A stretch of DNA of 64,000 nucleotides, taken from the NCBI RefSeq assembly GCF_000208745.1, contig NC_030852.1:3959460-4023459 (forward strand), in the 5' to 3' direction. Position numbers and translations under genes: made by a program. Positions within the stretch are counted from its first letter, which is position 1. The number at the start of each line of letters is the position of its first letter. The notes below the pieces were generated by a model. The model ran no database searches. It saw nothing but the letters and a program-made list of their open reading frames with translations, and was not told the origin of the DNA. The DNA is from Theobroma cacao (taxonomy: Eukaryota; Streptophyta; Magnoliopsida; Malvales; Malvaceae). Below are positions 47,957 to 59,200 of the stretch, piece by piece.

Positions 47957-49828
47957 TGTTAGTTAAAATTCTACTGTGCAAGTATACGTATCGAATAGAC
48001 AGTATCTTAGCAAGCAGATTATCGATCTCACAGAGAATTGATCTAAAATTTTACTAAGTACTAAAATTAGAACAAATTAATCTTATCCAAATACTCAAAA
48101 TTAATTGATTAACTAAAACTAATTAACCAAAATTTAAACCAACAAGAAAAATCAAAATAATAACTCGAGTAAATATCAAATCAAACAAGTTTAGGATTAT
48201 AATATCCCCACATTTCATCTAAATCTTACCTCCATTCCTTAACTTATTTCAATGGGTTGAATTGCTAACCTAGAGTCCTAAATTATTTATAAGGGTCTCT
48301 TGACTCATCTTATAAAAATATTTATTTTAACCAAAATACTATATCCCTATATGAATTGAAATTAAAATAGACTCATTAAGTTCAGGCTCTAATCTGACTA
48401 CATATGACCTATTGGTATATCCCTATCCTATACACAAATCAATTAATATGATCATATGCTATCATAATCTTAGTCTACACTAAACTCCTTTTCTCAAGTT
48501 TGTTTATGTTCCTAAATCAATTTAATTGGTGGCTAAGCAATTAAAAGTATTAAAAACAAATTGGAATAAACAATTCAAACCCCATTAAAGATAAATAATT
48601 CACCACCAAAATCATCCTCAGAGTTTGAATATGTAGGTAACAAAGGAAAAGTAGTCATATCCATCCCGATGTGTTCAGCATAGTCTATCAGGCAGCTGGA
48701 GAATGTGGGAAGAAGAAAAATAGAAAAAATATATTTACAACCAAAAATGTGGGCCTTACCAGCGCCGTGGCACTCATCTCTTGACACTTGAAGCATTACG
48801 CTTAGGGTTTCATCATCGCGGCTTAGTTTGGCTACATATGGCCTATAAGTATATATCTATCATATACGCAAATCAATTAATATGATCATATGCTATCCTA
48901 ATCTTAGTCTGCACTAAACTCTTTTTTCCAAGTTTGTTTAGGTTCATAAATCAATTTAATTGGTAGCTAAGCAATTAAAAGCATTAAGAACAAATTAAAA
49001 TAAACAATTCAAATCCCATTAAAGATAAATAAGAAAGAGATTAAAAATTTAAATTACATGTGAGTTCAATTGCAATCCTAGAAAAAGAAAATTAGTTACT
49101 CATGATTGCAAAAACAAATAACATTGTATATAATTCAACCATTGAGAGTAACAAGAAAAATAAAAGTCAAGGGAGAAAACAAAACAAATATTTGTCGCAT
49201 TGATCTTCAAGTTTCAGCCTCAACTTCTAGCTTCTTGAATCTCCCAAAAGTTGTCACCCTAATATTTTTCAAAATATCCTATTTATACTATTAAACTTAA
49301 CCTATACTTCCCTAAGTTAACCTTTAGTTTTAATTGGGCTTAAAAGTGTAATGAGAGGCCCAAAAAAATCAATTGTCAATCTTTACAAATTTCCATTCCC
49401 TACACACTACATCTAGTCATTTTCTGACACAATTTTCTCTATCTTCAATGTAGAATTGGTAAAGTGATCATCATAAAAGTTGTAGCTCTATCTCTTAGCT
49501 TTCCAATGGTCTAAGAATCACATCATTTGGGATTCTGTAACTCGAGTTATGACAAAAAAACTGAAGTATATGTGAGCAAACTTTCGAGTCTTTCAACATC
49601 TCACTTTTCAAAATTAAACTCAATTTCTTTTAGTTGTTACAAAAAATATAAAAACTAATAAATAACAATCAAATTAAAAGAGATAACATAAAATTAAAAT
49701 AATTCACTTAAAAATAAATTAATTATAAAAATAACTAGAAATAAGTAAATTATAATTGAAAATTTGAGACTTAGTTAATATTTCAAAACAAAATTAAACT
49801 AAAATAATTCTATAAAATAAAATTATCA
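47957..49828 (-). repeat. 5' LTR of the Athila-type element, with an internal duplication
   Basis: At 1,872 bp it is about 437 bp longer than the other LTR. The extra part is a repeat of LTR sequence (48396-48598 recurs at about 48830-49030) with, between the copies, 231 bp (48599-48829) related to the inverted-repeat arm of the same element. Confidence 0.85.
48599..48829. repeat. Third copy of the inverted-repeat arm, inside the 5' LTR
   Basis: It contains the acidic-tail coding stretch, CTGGAGAATGTGGGAAGAAG and GTGGGCCTTACCAGCGCC, then loop sequence (TCTCTTGACACTTGAAGCAT). In order and orientation it fits the minus strand of the right arm (44660-44930), with a short internal deletion. Confidence 0.75.
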
Positions 49829-49930
49829 ATAGAATCAATAACATTTTATAGACTTTTTTCTTGATCTGGATCTATATCGATCCTGATATCTCTTATGAAA
49901 TCCCATATTAATGAAAAGTTAAATCAAGGC

Positions 49931-50455
49931 TAGCTTTAGGGTAAATGTTACCAAAGTAAGGGTTTTAGGTTCTAAATTTTTATAGGTTTTATAATTTTAT
50001 AATACTAATACAATTAATTATATTAAAAATATATAAAAATTAAAATAATTAATAAAATATTTACATATTGTCTCATACTTAGTAAATATCTATTTTCTCT
50101 CACTTTCACATTCCTATTAATTTTCAATTATTTATCTCATTTTTTATTAAAAATATGTAATGATTAATAAAATGACATATTTTCTCATTTTTCTAATTAT
50201 GTACCTAATAAATCTTATCTTTTTATCATTTCCCAATTCCCACAATGTTATTAATTCTCAACTATTTCTTTTATTCTCAATCAACTAACAATAATATGTA
50301 TTTAATAATCTCCAATCATTATTTTATATATATAACTATTTTTTTTTCAATTTATAATATCCACTTGTGAATTTTCTTTTCTTATTTGCTCTTTCCTCCT
50401 TAACTTCAATAAAAAAAATCTCGTTTGAATATTTAACTTTAGATCTTTGAGATTT
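49931..50455. repeat. Dispersed repeat, copy 2
   Basis: Same direction and mostly the same sequence as 39617-40130. It begins about 100 bp outside the Athila-type element. Confidence 0.8.
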
Positions 50456-52150
50456 CTGAGTTGCTATTAAATTAAATCTATTTTGATATCACTTATCACG
50501 AATCTATTTTTTTAATAAAAAAAATACATACTTGTTTATTTATAAACTAGACTCCTAATTAGTAGTGCTATCTACCATTACTATCTTTAAAAAGTTAAAT
50601 TATGAAATTAGTCCTTTCTAAAATGAGCAATAACTTTTCCTATTATTCGCTAGTTACCTATTTATTACGTTTTCTCTACTTTAATTCATGATTGCTAAAT
50701 CGAGATAAATATCGTATATCGAAATCTTAATTTTTAGTATCAAGTACCATATAGTAAAATATCATAAAAATTTTAAAATTAATTATAAATAACATTTATA
50801 CATATAAAATTAAAAAATTAAAAATATTTTATTTTTTAACAAAATTGAAAATTATAAGATATAAATTGAAATTGTGAATTTTTTTTTAATTTAAACTCTT
50901 ACAATATTTTTTAATAAAATATACATTTTTATATTAATTTATTAATTAAAAATTAAAAAATATTTATCATGTTAAAATAAAATTTTTTTTTGATCTTTTT
51001 AATATTTTTTAAAATCTAAAAATTGAATCTTATAAAATCTAATCTTTCATATTTCAACTAAAATATTAAAAAAATTAAATTTTTAATAATTTATTAAAAT
51101 TAAACTTATAAAAAAATTATATAATTCACTCTCAAATACAATATAATTATAAATACATATCTTTTTTTACTAATTATGCATAGTATAGGAATGATACCTA
51201 TTCTATAATTGAATCGGTCAATAAGATGCAACATTAAACTTTTTTATAGAAAAAGCGTCCATTGCAGTAAATAGAATATTTTGATTTACCGCAAAACAAG
51301 TGTATCATGACGTTTTCCTTTCATAAATTGTTAGTTACGCTACTTATAGAAGCAAATTAATTTGAAAAATTTATTCCCATATTAATGCAATTCATCAATG
51401 TGGCCTTCAATGCCAGAGAAAATATCTGATGTAATAATAACACAATCCCAAGTCAATGACCTGCCTAAACCAAACTCAAACATTAATTTCCACCCTTTAG
51501 TTGCCAAGAATAAAACTATTTATATTCCTTTTTTATATTAAGGAACAAAGTAAACATAGAAAACCAACATTTACCAGAAGATCAATTTCCTTTCAGCCTG
51601 CGAAGAAGTTGGATTACCATATAGTTTTCCCGTTAAGCATACCAGTACAACTTCACAGACATTAAAGCTACTCAGCAGGGCAGAAAGTACTAGCTAGATA
51701 AAGCTTCTCATGCCATTTTTTTATCAATAAAGTACAATAGGCAAAACCCTCTCTCTCTCTTGAATGTGTGGTTTGAATTTTGAAACCACAGCAGCATAAT
51801 CTAACCACAAGATTTTCTGACAGTCTAATTTTGGCTAGAAGTAGAAAGGCTTCATCCAGCAAAATCCGCAACCCCAGCAAGTAGTGGTTCAAATCTTAGA
51901 GACCCAAGTCTCAAGCAAAGGCATATTGACTTCTTACGACAGCCGGACCTGGTAAGGGAAACCAACAGAACAAACAAGAATCGTGAAATCAAATACATAA
52001 TAATGATATTATGCAATACTCACGACAAAACCTTAATGGGTTGAAAGATAAATCATCCTAGTTACCTACTAAAACAGACATCAGTCAAAAGACAAGGCAA
52101 CAGAAACATAAAAAAATTATATATTTCGGCTAAATGAGTGGAGGAAGAGG
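50456..52150. other. AT-rich intergenic region downstream of MIR159
   Basis: From 50456 to about 51400 the sequence is very AT-rich without a gene. About 51560-52150 has less biased composition; on the minus strand it follows the miR159 hairpin and may be the 3' part of its primary transcript. No protein domain is visible in the 74-codon minus frame at 51668-51892. Confidence 0.45.
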
Positions 52151-52159
52151 AGAGAGGTG

Positions 52160-52180
52160 TAGAGCTCCCTTCAATCCAAA
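52160..52180 (-). ncRNA. MIR159: Mature miR159 (21 nt, 3' arm)
   Basis: Read from 52180 down to 52160, it begins TTTGGATTG and ends GAGCTCTA, as in the canonical miR159a. A 5' U is present, as expected for AGO1 loading. Confidence 0.95.
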
Positions 52181-52200
52181 CAAGGATCTGAGTAAGGTAA

Positions 52201-52221
52201 TGCAGCTCCTGAGATATGCAA
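52201..52221 (-). ncRNA. Second small-RNA position in the MIR159 stem
   Basis: Read on the minus strand, TTGCATATCTCAGGAGCTGC and one more base. It sits about 20 nt above miR159 on the same arm, where a lower-abundance second small RNA is released in other plants. Confidence 0.7.
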
Positions 52222-52310
52222 GCCGCAAGCCTATCCCGGAAAACCTCTCAAAGAAGGGATAGGGCTGTGGGATCCATAGCTCAGCAGCTCAATATACCCT
52301 GCAAGAACCT

Positions 52311-52331
52311 CTATTGGACTTCAAGGAGCTC
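52311..52331 (-). ncRNA. miR159 star strand (5' arm)
   Basis: The minus-strand sequence starting GAGCTCCTTGAAGTCCAAT pairs with mature miR159 with a few mismatches. Exact ends are inferred from a 2-nt 3' overhang. Confidence 0.8.
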
Positions 52332-53010
52332 CACTCCGAACACAACGAACCCCATAATACAACTCTGGTCCTTAACTTTCACCCTCTTTTACATCTATAT
52401 GGCATAAATCTAAAAACTGGGTGGGTCAACCCTATTTCTTCTTTGATCCATCGAGTCTAGTGTGACTAAAACTTGAGAACTTTGCTCAAACCCTTTCTCT
52501 AGCTAACCCTAGAGAAATAACCAGAAGAGGAAATGAAGAATGAAAGAAAATTATACACTGAAGCATCCCTAAAACAAAGCCAATATATACAACTTTCTTT
52601 CCACCATAAACTGAAAAAGGAAAAGTAGAGAACCTATTTGACTAACTAGCAGATCGAAACAATCTTCACTTAAGATGAGAAGACTGAATCTCTCAACCCT
52701 ACTAGAGAAAAAGCCAAAAACAAAAATGGAAAAAGCTCATCGCAGAAGCACATCCATGAATTCAAAAGAAATAAAAAAAAATCACAGATCCAACACCCTT
52801 TCAAGCAAAGCCCTAACCACATACTCTCAAACGTACCAGCAACTATACCCCTCCCTTAACCCTACTTCACCTACAGGAAGTGTCCAGTAAACCCTAAAAT
52901 CCAAGTCTTCAACCGTTGCAGACACCCGTAGGAGAAAGGAAAACCCCAAATTTACGACCCTTCACCTACCGAGGGCACCTTCAGTAATACAAACAAGGTA
53001 ATAAGAAGGG

Positions 53011-53020
53011 TTATATAGAG
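53011..53020 (-). promoter_or_regulatory. TATA box of the MIR159 primary transcript
   Basis: CTCTATATAA on the minus strand lies about 680 bp upstream of the hairpin, after CAAACCCTAAG. Between it and the hairpin the sequence looks like a plant leader (pyrimidine-rich, telo-box-like AAACCCTAA). MicroRNA genes in plants commonly have a TATA box; the exact transcription start is inferred. Confidence 0.5.
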
Positions 53021-53652
53021 CTTAGGGTTTGATAAAATAAATAATGGGGGGTCGGCAATGAGCTGTATAGCTGTTTCTTCTTACCCCTCGTTATGCACAA
53101 AAAGAAAAAAAATAAAAATAAAATAAATAAAATAAAGACGCTGTTTCTTTCCTCTATCACGAAAGAGTCTCGGGAACCGGCTCATTAGATTCCCTGTTTT
53201 GATAATCATATTATCACATGCCTTTGGCGAAAGGTGCACCCCCACCCACGATATTTACAAGCCCCATCGTCTCGTTATTGTCAGTTTGATTTGACAAGTT
53301 AACACTGTTTCTCATTTCTGGTACATAGAATTTCCTCTTCATTTGTGAAGTATGACATTATAGAACCAGGAATAAGGCATTGTTGCTATGACTTGACGTT
53401 TTCACCGAGTCGAAATGTCCAACTTCGAAAGCTTTGTCCTTCATTTTGTTATCAAATTCAATAACTCTTTGAATCGAATGTGCTTTTCGTGTTGAATTTT
53501 GTGGGGGCTTGATGATATTTTCAAGTTTGGTGTTTTACTCTAATCCAGTACTTGATGCATTTTTTTTAGATTTAATTTGACTATCTCATAAGTGTTTGAA
53601 TTTTGTTTAAGACTAATTATGACTCATATACATTTAATTCAAAATAACTTGC
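53021..53652. other. Upstream region of MIR159
   Basis: Probable promoter region of the microRNA gene, less AT-rich than its surroundings. I see no gene and no individually convincing binding site. Confidence 0.4.
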
Positions 53653-54905
53653 CCATCAAGGGCGTGTTTGGTATCACCTCTCCTTTTTTGCTTTCAAATA
53701 TTTTGTTATAGTTTTATTTTCAAAACTTTTAAAACATAAAACATGTTTGGTAAACATAATGTTGCATACATGTTGGCATAAAAAACTAAAATTATTGAAA
53801 GATAATAAGCCAACACACAAAATAAAAAGTGAACAATTAAATAGATAAAAGAATATATTAAATAAATAAAATTTATATTTTTTGAAATAATATTGATGTA
53901 GCATTAAATGTTGTTATTTAATCATATAATAATTTCATATCATTTAAATGGTAGTATATAATTATATTAAATATAACATAATATAATTATAAAATATTAA
54001 ATAATTCAATATAAAAGTTAATTAATATAAAAATTTACTACATAATTATGATATTAATTAATTTTATTTTCAAATATATTATTTAATATAAATAACCTAA
54101 TAATATTAACTTCTTTAACGAAGCATCAAATAATTTTGAAATAATTTTAAATATCAAAATATAAAATCATATCAATTAATAATATTGATTATTTATTTAA
54201 TATGAAATATTCAATTAATTAATAGAATTAAATATTATAATATCAAGTTTATTATGTAATACTAAATAATATAATTGTAAAGTTATATTACATAATAATA
54301 TAATATAATATAATATTATTAAATTTCTAATACTTAAATAATCTTGTAATACTAAATACTCAATTAATTAATAATATGAAATTATTTAATATTAAATTCA
54401 TTATGTATAACAATACTAAATCATATGATTTTCAAATTATATCAAATAATATTATAAAATTGTTTAAATTAGATAATATTATTATTAAGGTTATTTATAT
54501 TATTACTAGTACTAAAATTATATTACATAATATTATTTGAAATATACATTAGGTAATATTATATAATTCTAACATTAAAAACTATTAAAAGGTTAGAAAA
54601 TTAATTTTTTAATTAAATTTAATATTATTTAACTTTATAAAGTAATTAAATTATTTTATAATTTTTTAATTATAAAGTAATGAACACTATTCACCTCTTT
54701 ATGCATAGTGTCCAAAACAGAAACATTGTTTCTAAAAACACTAAAAACAAAATTTTCTTGCTTCCAACAATTTTGGAAATCTTTTTCGTTTTTGAAAAAT
54801 CAAAATTCAAAACATGTTACCAAACATATTTTGTATTATAGTTTTCAAAAAAAAAATCATTGTGAAAAAAAAAATAAAAAAATATAAAATCGATACCAAT
54901 AATCA
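53653..54905. mobile_element. AT-rich terminal-inverted-repeat element
   Basis: The left end (GGGCGTGTTTGGTATC at about 53660) and right end (GATACCAAT at about 54892) are inverted relative to each other. Inside, both ends carry an AAACATGTTTGGTAA-type block (53740s and, inverted, 54815-54830) and TTTTCAAAA tracts. The interior is almost pure A/T with many TAATATTAAAT variants. No coding capacity. Superfamily and target duplication unresolved. Confidence 0.55.
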
Positions 54906-55299
54906 ATTCACAAGTTTGACCTAATCTTTCAACGAGCAAGTAGTAAAACGAGCAAATCTAGATGGCAATGAGTTCACTGAATTCATTAATCTAAATCATT
55001 TTAAGAAATACTTTTTTAGAATACTAGTTGAATCAAAACCTAAAAGGGTGGTTCACGTTGGTGTAAATGGGATTTAGATTAAATTTAAGGGACTGGCAAA
55101 ATTAACTTCAAGGTGAGACTTTCAATAGACATTATCTTTAAACTTATTTCGTCCCCACCACTTGGTATAAAAAAAAGAAATTATGCGAATAGCTTTAGGG
55201 ATATAATGAAGCCAAACGTCTAACTTTGTCTATGCACATTACGAGAGTAGACTATTAAATACCCTAGGGTTTGTAAAATTATTTAGCATTAAAACTTAT

Positions 55300-55869
55300 T
55301 TTTTACAGCAAATAAATTATAAGGAATTTGGATTCCTTTGATAGATGATTAGAACTCAAATGTTTATATTTAATTTCAGAACATAACACTTATATTGCTC
55401 TTGATTTTTTTGCTAATGTCTTATTTATTTTTGTGTGTCAAAATAGTTGACAATAAGTCCTTTATATAGGCTTGCAAGTGTCTCTTCTTAAGGACACAAC
55501 ATTTTCATCAAGACATCTTTTTGTCTTAAAAATACTTTTGTATTTTATAAAACATAATCCTTGGATAAAAGTATTATTTCAATAATTACCTTATGAAAGG
55601 ACAATCATTCATTCCATAAGACATAATTTTTGAGCTATAATATGAAAAGATAACTTTTCATATCTAAAATTTTGAGTTGTGCTTTTTCAATTGTCTCATA
55701 ACCTTTGGATTTAAAGGTGTTTTTCTAATATCTCACTTTACCAAGAGACATAACTATTCATATGAAAATATACATATAATCCAATAGTTACATTATGTGA
55801 CATAATCTTTGAGCTAAGATAACTTTTCATAAGAATAGACAACCTTTTATTTAAAAAAAAACACCAACA
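55300..55869 (-). mobile_element. Copia LTR remnant
   Basis: On the minus strand an AAAATGGTAAGGGAT tract leads into TGTTGGTG at 55869, the usual polypurine-tract and LTR-start layout of plant Ty1/copia. A TATA-like TATATAAAGG on the minus strand lies at about 55463. The far end is not resolved. Orientation agrees with the RNase H remnant at 56417-56602. Confidence 0.5.
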
Positions 55870-56416
55870 ATCCCTTACCATTTTCAAAATTTTCAAATAC
55901 CAACAACTTTGTGAAGCTTATGCATAAATGAAGGTATCCTCGCAAATTTAAACCTCCACTTAGTGAGTGTGGTTGGTTTTAGTCTAAATTGAGTGGTTGT
56001 CCAAGCATTGAATCATCGGTTCTTCATTTGACTAATTTAGCCACTACACACAAAGCTTCCTTGCTTACTTTGTATCTGGTTTTGCCAACACATTTTTTAT
56101 GGTCTTTTGTTTTACATCCATTCATGAGTGTTATCAGAGTCAAGCCTTTAGCTCCTAAAAGTGGTCACACTTCCACTCACATAGGTAGCCCTTATTAAAA
56201 GTATCTCATAATAATAGTATTTCAACATATACATGTTATTGGTCTATTAAGAATTTTTGTTTAACCTTATTTTACATATTATGGGAATCAAGCACTACAC
56301 AACTCAGGATGGAAAATATAAATTAGTACTTGCAATCATTTTTGTGGTAGAATGGTCAGAACCCAACACTTACAAGTCGGCCACAAGTGTTAAGGTGAAC
56401 TCCCACCATTGGAGAT

Positions 56417-56602
56417 TTAGTTGATTGGCTTGAAACCTATTTCTATTGAGGTTTTTATTATCAAGTCCTTTTTCAAACCTTGGGTAAATGGATCTACTAA
56501 ATTTTTACAAGACCTCACATAACTTATAGTTACTATACTATCACTAATTCTTTGTCTTACAATACTATGTCGAAGTCCAATATATTGAATCTTTCCATTG
56601 TA
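56417..56602 (-). pseudogene. Copia RNase H C-terminal remnant
   Basis: The minus-strand frame reads GLRHSIVRQRISDSIVTISY, then NLVDPFTQGLKKDLIIKTS and GFKPIN before a stop. These are landmarks of the end of Ty1/copia polyproteins (RHxxVR, then ADPxTKGL). Only this end of the polyprotein is present. Confidence 0.75.
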
Positions 56603-56919
56603 TGCTTGATTATATGTTGTTAACTTTATGATTGACCCTTGTTTTAATATGACAAAAGCTAATGATTAAAATATTGAACGCTTAGTGCATTAGGACTTAA
56701 TGAAAAATCCCTATGCTTTTGATTGACAAATAAGTTATGTACTTCAAGTTTAATTATGCGTTTTAAGGTTTAAACTAACTTATAGTGTCGAAACCTCAAA
56801 AAAGGGTGTTAAGACTTATTTGTTTCATGTGCCTCAAGAATAGCCTAAGTATGAAGGTGTATTGAGACAACTCTGGACGATATCGACACTTCACTCATCA
56901 AGAGTCATTTTTCTAGAGA

Positions 56920-57430
56920 GTGTGTACTAAAGTATCGAGAATGAGATTGAATGTATCGAGACAATTTTTCAAAAGAGCAAAATTCCAAAGAGCAAGACCA
57001 AATGTATCAAGAGACACATCTCAAGTATTGAGCCTTGTTGCTAATCTTCAGAATCTAGAGAAGAAGTCCGAATGTATAGAGATAGAAGACTTCAAGTATT
57101 GAGACTTCACTTTCAAACTTCAAGAGAAAATGTCCAAGTGCTTGACATCAAAATTGGGTTCAAAAAGAAGAATTTTCTATTTATCAAGACAAAGGTGTAT
57201 AGACATCAAAATGAGGTATGGAGACATTTCATAAAGTTTTAATACTTGGATTCAAAGTCTTGATACCTAGTTTCAAAGCCTTAATACTTGACTTCAAAGG
57301 CTTGATACCTAACACAATGTATAGAGACTTGGCTTCAAAGTCTCGATACTTTACCATCAAATTCAAATTCTAGAGAGCAAATGTTAAAGTATCGAGATGT
57401 CTTTTGAAGGTATCAACACCTCACTTCAAG
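56920..57430. repeat. Dispersed GTATCGAGAC-like motif cluster
   Basis: Over about 510 bp, the motif GTATCGAGA and variants (GTATAGAGA, GTATTGAGAC, GTATCAAGAG) recur at roughly 20-40 bp steps, in both orientations (inverse forms: TCTCGATAC, TCTTGATACC). The bases between differ. Confidence 0.75.
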
Positions 57431-57787
57431 AAAGCTAGAAAAATACAAGAATAATAGTTAGTTTCTACATCAAATCATCCCCAACGGCTACAAAGCTTCT
57501 CCAACTATTAAAAGGACTTTTCTAGCATATTTAGAAAGTAAAGAAAGGCAAAAGAGAGAAAAAGAAAGCTAAAGCAGTCACTTATATTCTTTCAAAAGCT
57601 TGTGAGCTATGTTTGAGCTTCCACTTTTTTGTGCTTTCACTTACATATTTTGCATTCATTTCTTAGCTCTACCAAACTTTTCCTCTAAGTACTCACCTAG
57701 CTAAATCAACCTTCTAAAGGCATATGTGAGCTTTAATGTTGTAAAAAAGAAAAAGTTATGTTTGAACCTTTAAAAGACAATGATGTA

Positions 57788-58068
57788 AAGGTTTTATCTA
57801 ACCTTAGAAAAGGCTGAGGTTTTGCCTGATCCTTGAAAAGGCTAAGGTTTAACTTGATCCTTGACAAGGCTGAGGTTTTTTCTGATCCTTGAAAAGGCTG
57901 AGGTTATGTTTGCTCCTCGAAAAGGCATTGTGTGGGTTATACTTGCTTCCGTGAAAAGACAGTGTGGATTATGCTTAATCCTTTAAAAAGGTAATGTGAG
58001 ATTATGCTTGATCCTCTCAAAAAAGCAATGTGTAAAGGTTACGCTTTATCTTTGAAATGGCAAATTTT
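57788..58068. repeat. Tandem repeat, 28-36 bp unit, about 9 copies
   Basis: The first units follow AGGTTTTxCCTGATCCTTGA then AAAGGCTG; later ones drift to ATTATGCTTGATCCTC with AAAAAGCAATGTG. It probably lies in the U3 part of an LTR upstream of the TATA-like site at about 58139. Confidence 0.8.
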
Positions 58069-58644
58069 CATAGTGGACTGAGAACACCTTGGTGAGCCAA
58101 GAGAGAGGATGTAAGCACTTATAGAGAGGGTCGAACTTCTATAAATGCTTTATGTCTTTTTTTGGTTCTCTTTACTCTTTAACTCACATATTTCACTTTG
58201 AAGGAGTTTTTAGAAAATCACTTATCGCTCTCTTTTTCCTCTTCTATTTGACTTGTGCTTTCTTTCTTTAGTCTTCACTACCTCTTACTTGTGCATTTTA
58301 TCTTGCAGTGAAGAAATTTAAATATTTGTGTTCAAAACTATTTTTAGTTCAACTCTTTTTTGGTACATATTTGTTCACTTTGTGTTGAAAAGTTTTGAGA
58401 ATCTATCTTCGACTTATTTATTCACTTGGCTTTCAAATTTTTTTTGACTCATTTCAAAGAAATAGCAAGTTTGAGAATCTTCTTTCCACTTGAGTTTATG
58501 TTTATTATGAACAATGTTTTAAAGATTTATTCACAACTCATTTACTCTTCATTTTTATACTTGAGCATTTCACTTCACCATGAAGAGCATTTAAAATTTG
58601 TTTTCAGCTTGTTTGTTCATTTCCCTTGAAGTCTTTATTGAAGA

Positions 58645-59172
58645 ACAAGTATTGATACCTCAGTCAAAGGTATCAATACTTTCCCATTCTTATATTTAGG
58701 TTCTCCTTCCCATCATTTACACATTTCATACCCATTCTCCAAATACTTAGGTTTTCTTGAAAGCTTACCTTGGTGAGTTTAGGGGAGTTAAATCCAAGAG
58801 GGAAAGGCCTTAATGAAACTTCCAAATGTAATTTAAGGCTGAGAATTTAATGTGGGAAAGTAGAAGAAAGAAAGGAGAAAAGAATAGGGGAACAGAATGA
58901 GAGAACATTGGTTTTGGTCAAGTAAGGCTATTTTTATGTTTTGGGTGAGATCGCCATCATGCCTTCCCTTTTTGTAAGACACGTTAGAAGTATTGATACT
59001 TAGGGTGTGGGCAAATGTCGATACTTTTTATGTATAATGTTTCCCAAAAACATACTAGATTACAAGCATCGATACCTTCTTGATAGGTATCGATACTTTT
59101 CAAACAGAATGCTCCCAAAAGCATTTTAAACAACAAGTATTGATACCTTTCTTGTAGGTATCTATACTTTTT
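58645..59172. repeat. Inverted GTATCGATAC-type hairpin motifs
   Basis: Four pairs of the form AGTATTGATACC, about 10-20 bases, GGTATCAATACTTT at about 58648-58682, 58987-59030, 59068-59099 and 59138-59172. The best is at 59068-59099 (GCATCGATACC and GGTATCGATACTTTT). Each pair could form a small hairpin. Confidence 0.75.
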
Positions 59173-59200
59173 TCACAAGTTCCTCATTTTCACTCCAAAC

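Larger units (their letters stand above)
41676..49828 (-). mobile_element. Athila-lineage LTR retrotransposon, complete but internally deleted
   Basis: Transcribed on the minus strand. Both LTRs are present (41676-43110 and 47957-49828), starting TGT and ending ATCA on the plus strand. The 6 bases ATAGAA flank both sides (41670-41675, 49829-49834), so the element is an intact insertion. Internally, on the minus strand, come a tRNA-Asp-type primer-binding site, gag with stops, an aspartic protease joined directly to the end of integrase (reverse transcriptase, RNase H and the integrase core are missing), a 2-kb noncoding tail with a large inverted repeat, and a polypurine tract at the 3' LTR. 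Gag and protease motifs place it in Athila/Tat of Ty3/gypsy. Confidence 0.88.
52158..52336 (-). ncRNA. MIR159: MIR159 microRNA precursor hairpin
   Basis: On the minus strand this roughly 180-nt segment is a plant MIR159 stem-loop. The 5' arm has GAGCTCCTTGAAGTCCAATA, the 3' arm TTTGGATTGAAGGGAGCTCT. The upper stem carries the conserved second pair: AGCTGCTGAGCTATGGATCC on the 5' side and TTGCATATCTCAGGAGCTGC on the 3' side. These blocks are in the order known for MIR159a precursors, which are cut from the loop toward the base. miR159 guides cleavage of GAMYB transcription-factor mRNAs (MYB33/MYB65 type) in seed and anther development. Short open frames on the plus strand here are accidental. 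The match was made from memory of the family, but the blocks are long and exact, so confidence is high. Confidence 0.95.
56638..59200 (+). mobile_element. LTR-like region of a second retroelement
   Basis: It starts TGTTTTAATATGACAAAAGC, which resembles the LTR start of several plant copia elements. It contains a repeated GTATCGAGA motif (56920-57430), a tandem repeat (57788-58068) and a TATA-like CTATAAATGC at about 58139 followed by a pyrimidine-rich stretch. No partner LTR was found, and the right limit is unknown. Confidence 0.4.

Noticed and set aside
52216..52890. Two plus-strand ORFs (63 and 71 codons)
   Set aside because: They lie antisense to the miR159 hairpin and its leader, have no domain, and are explained by the microRNA gene.
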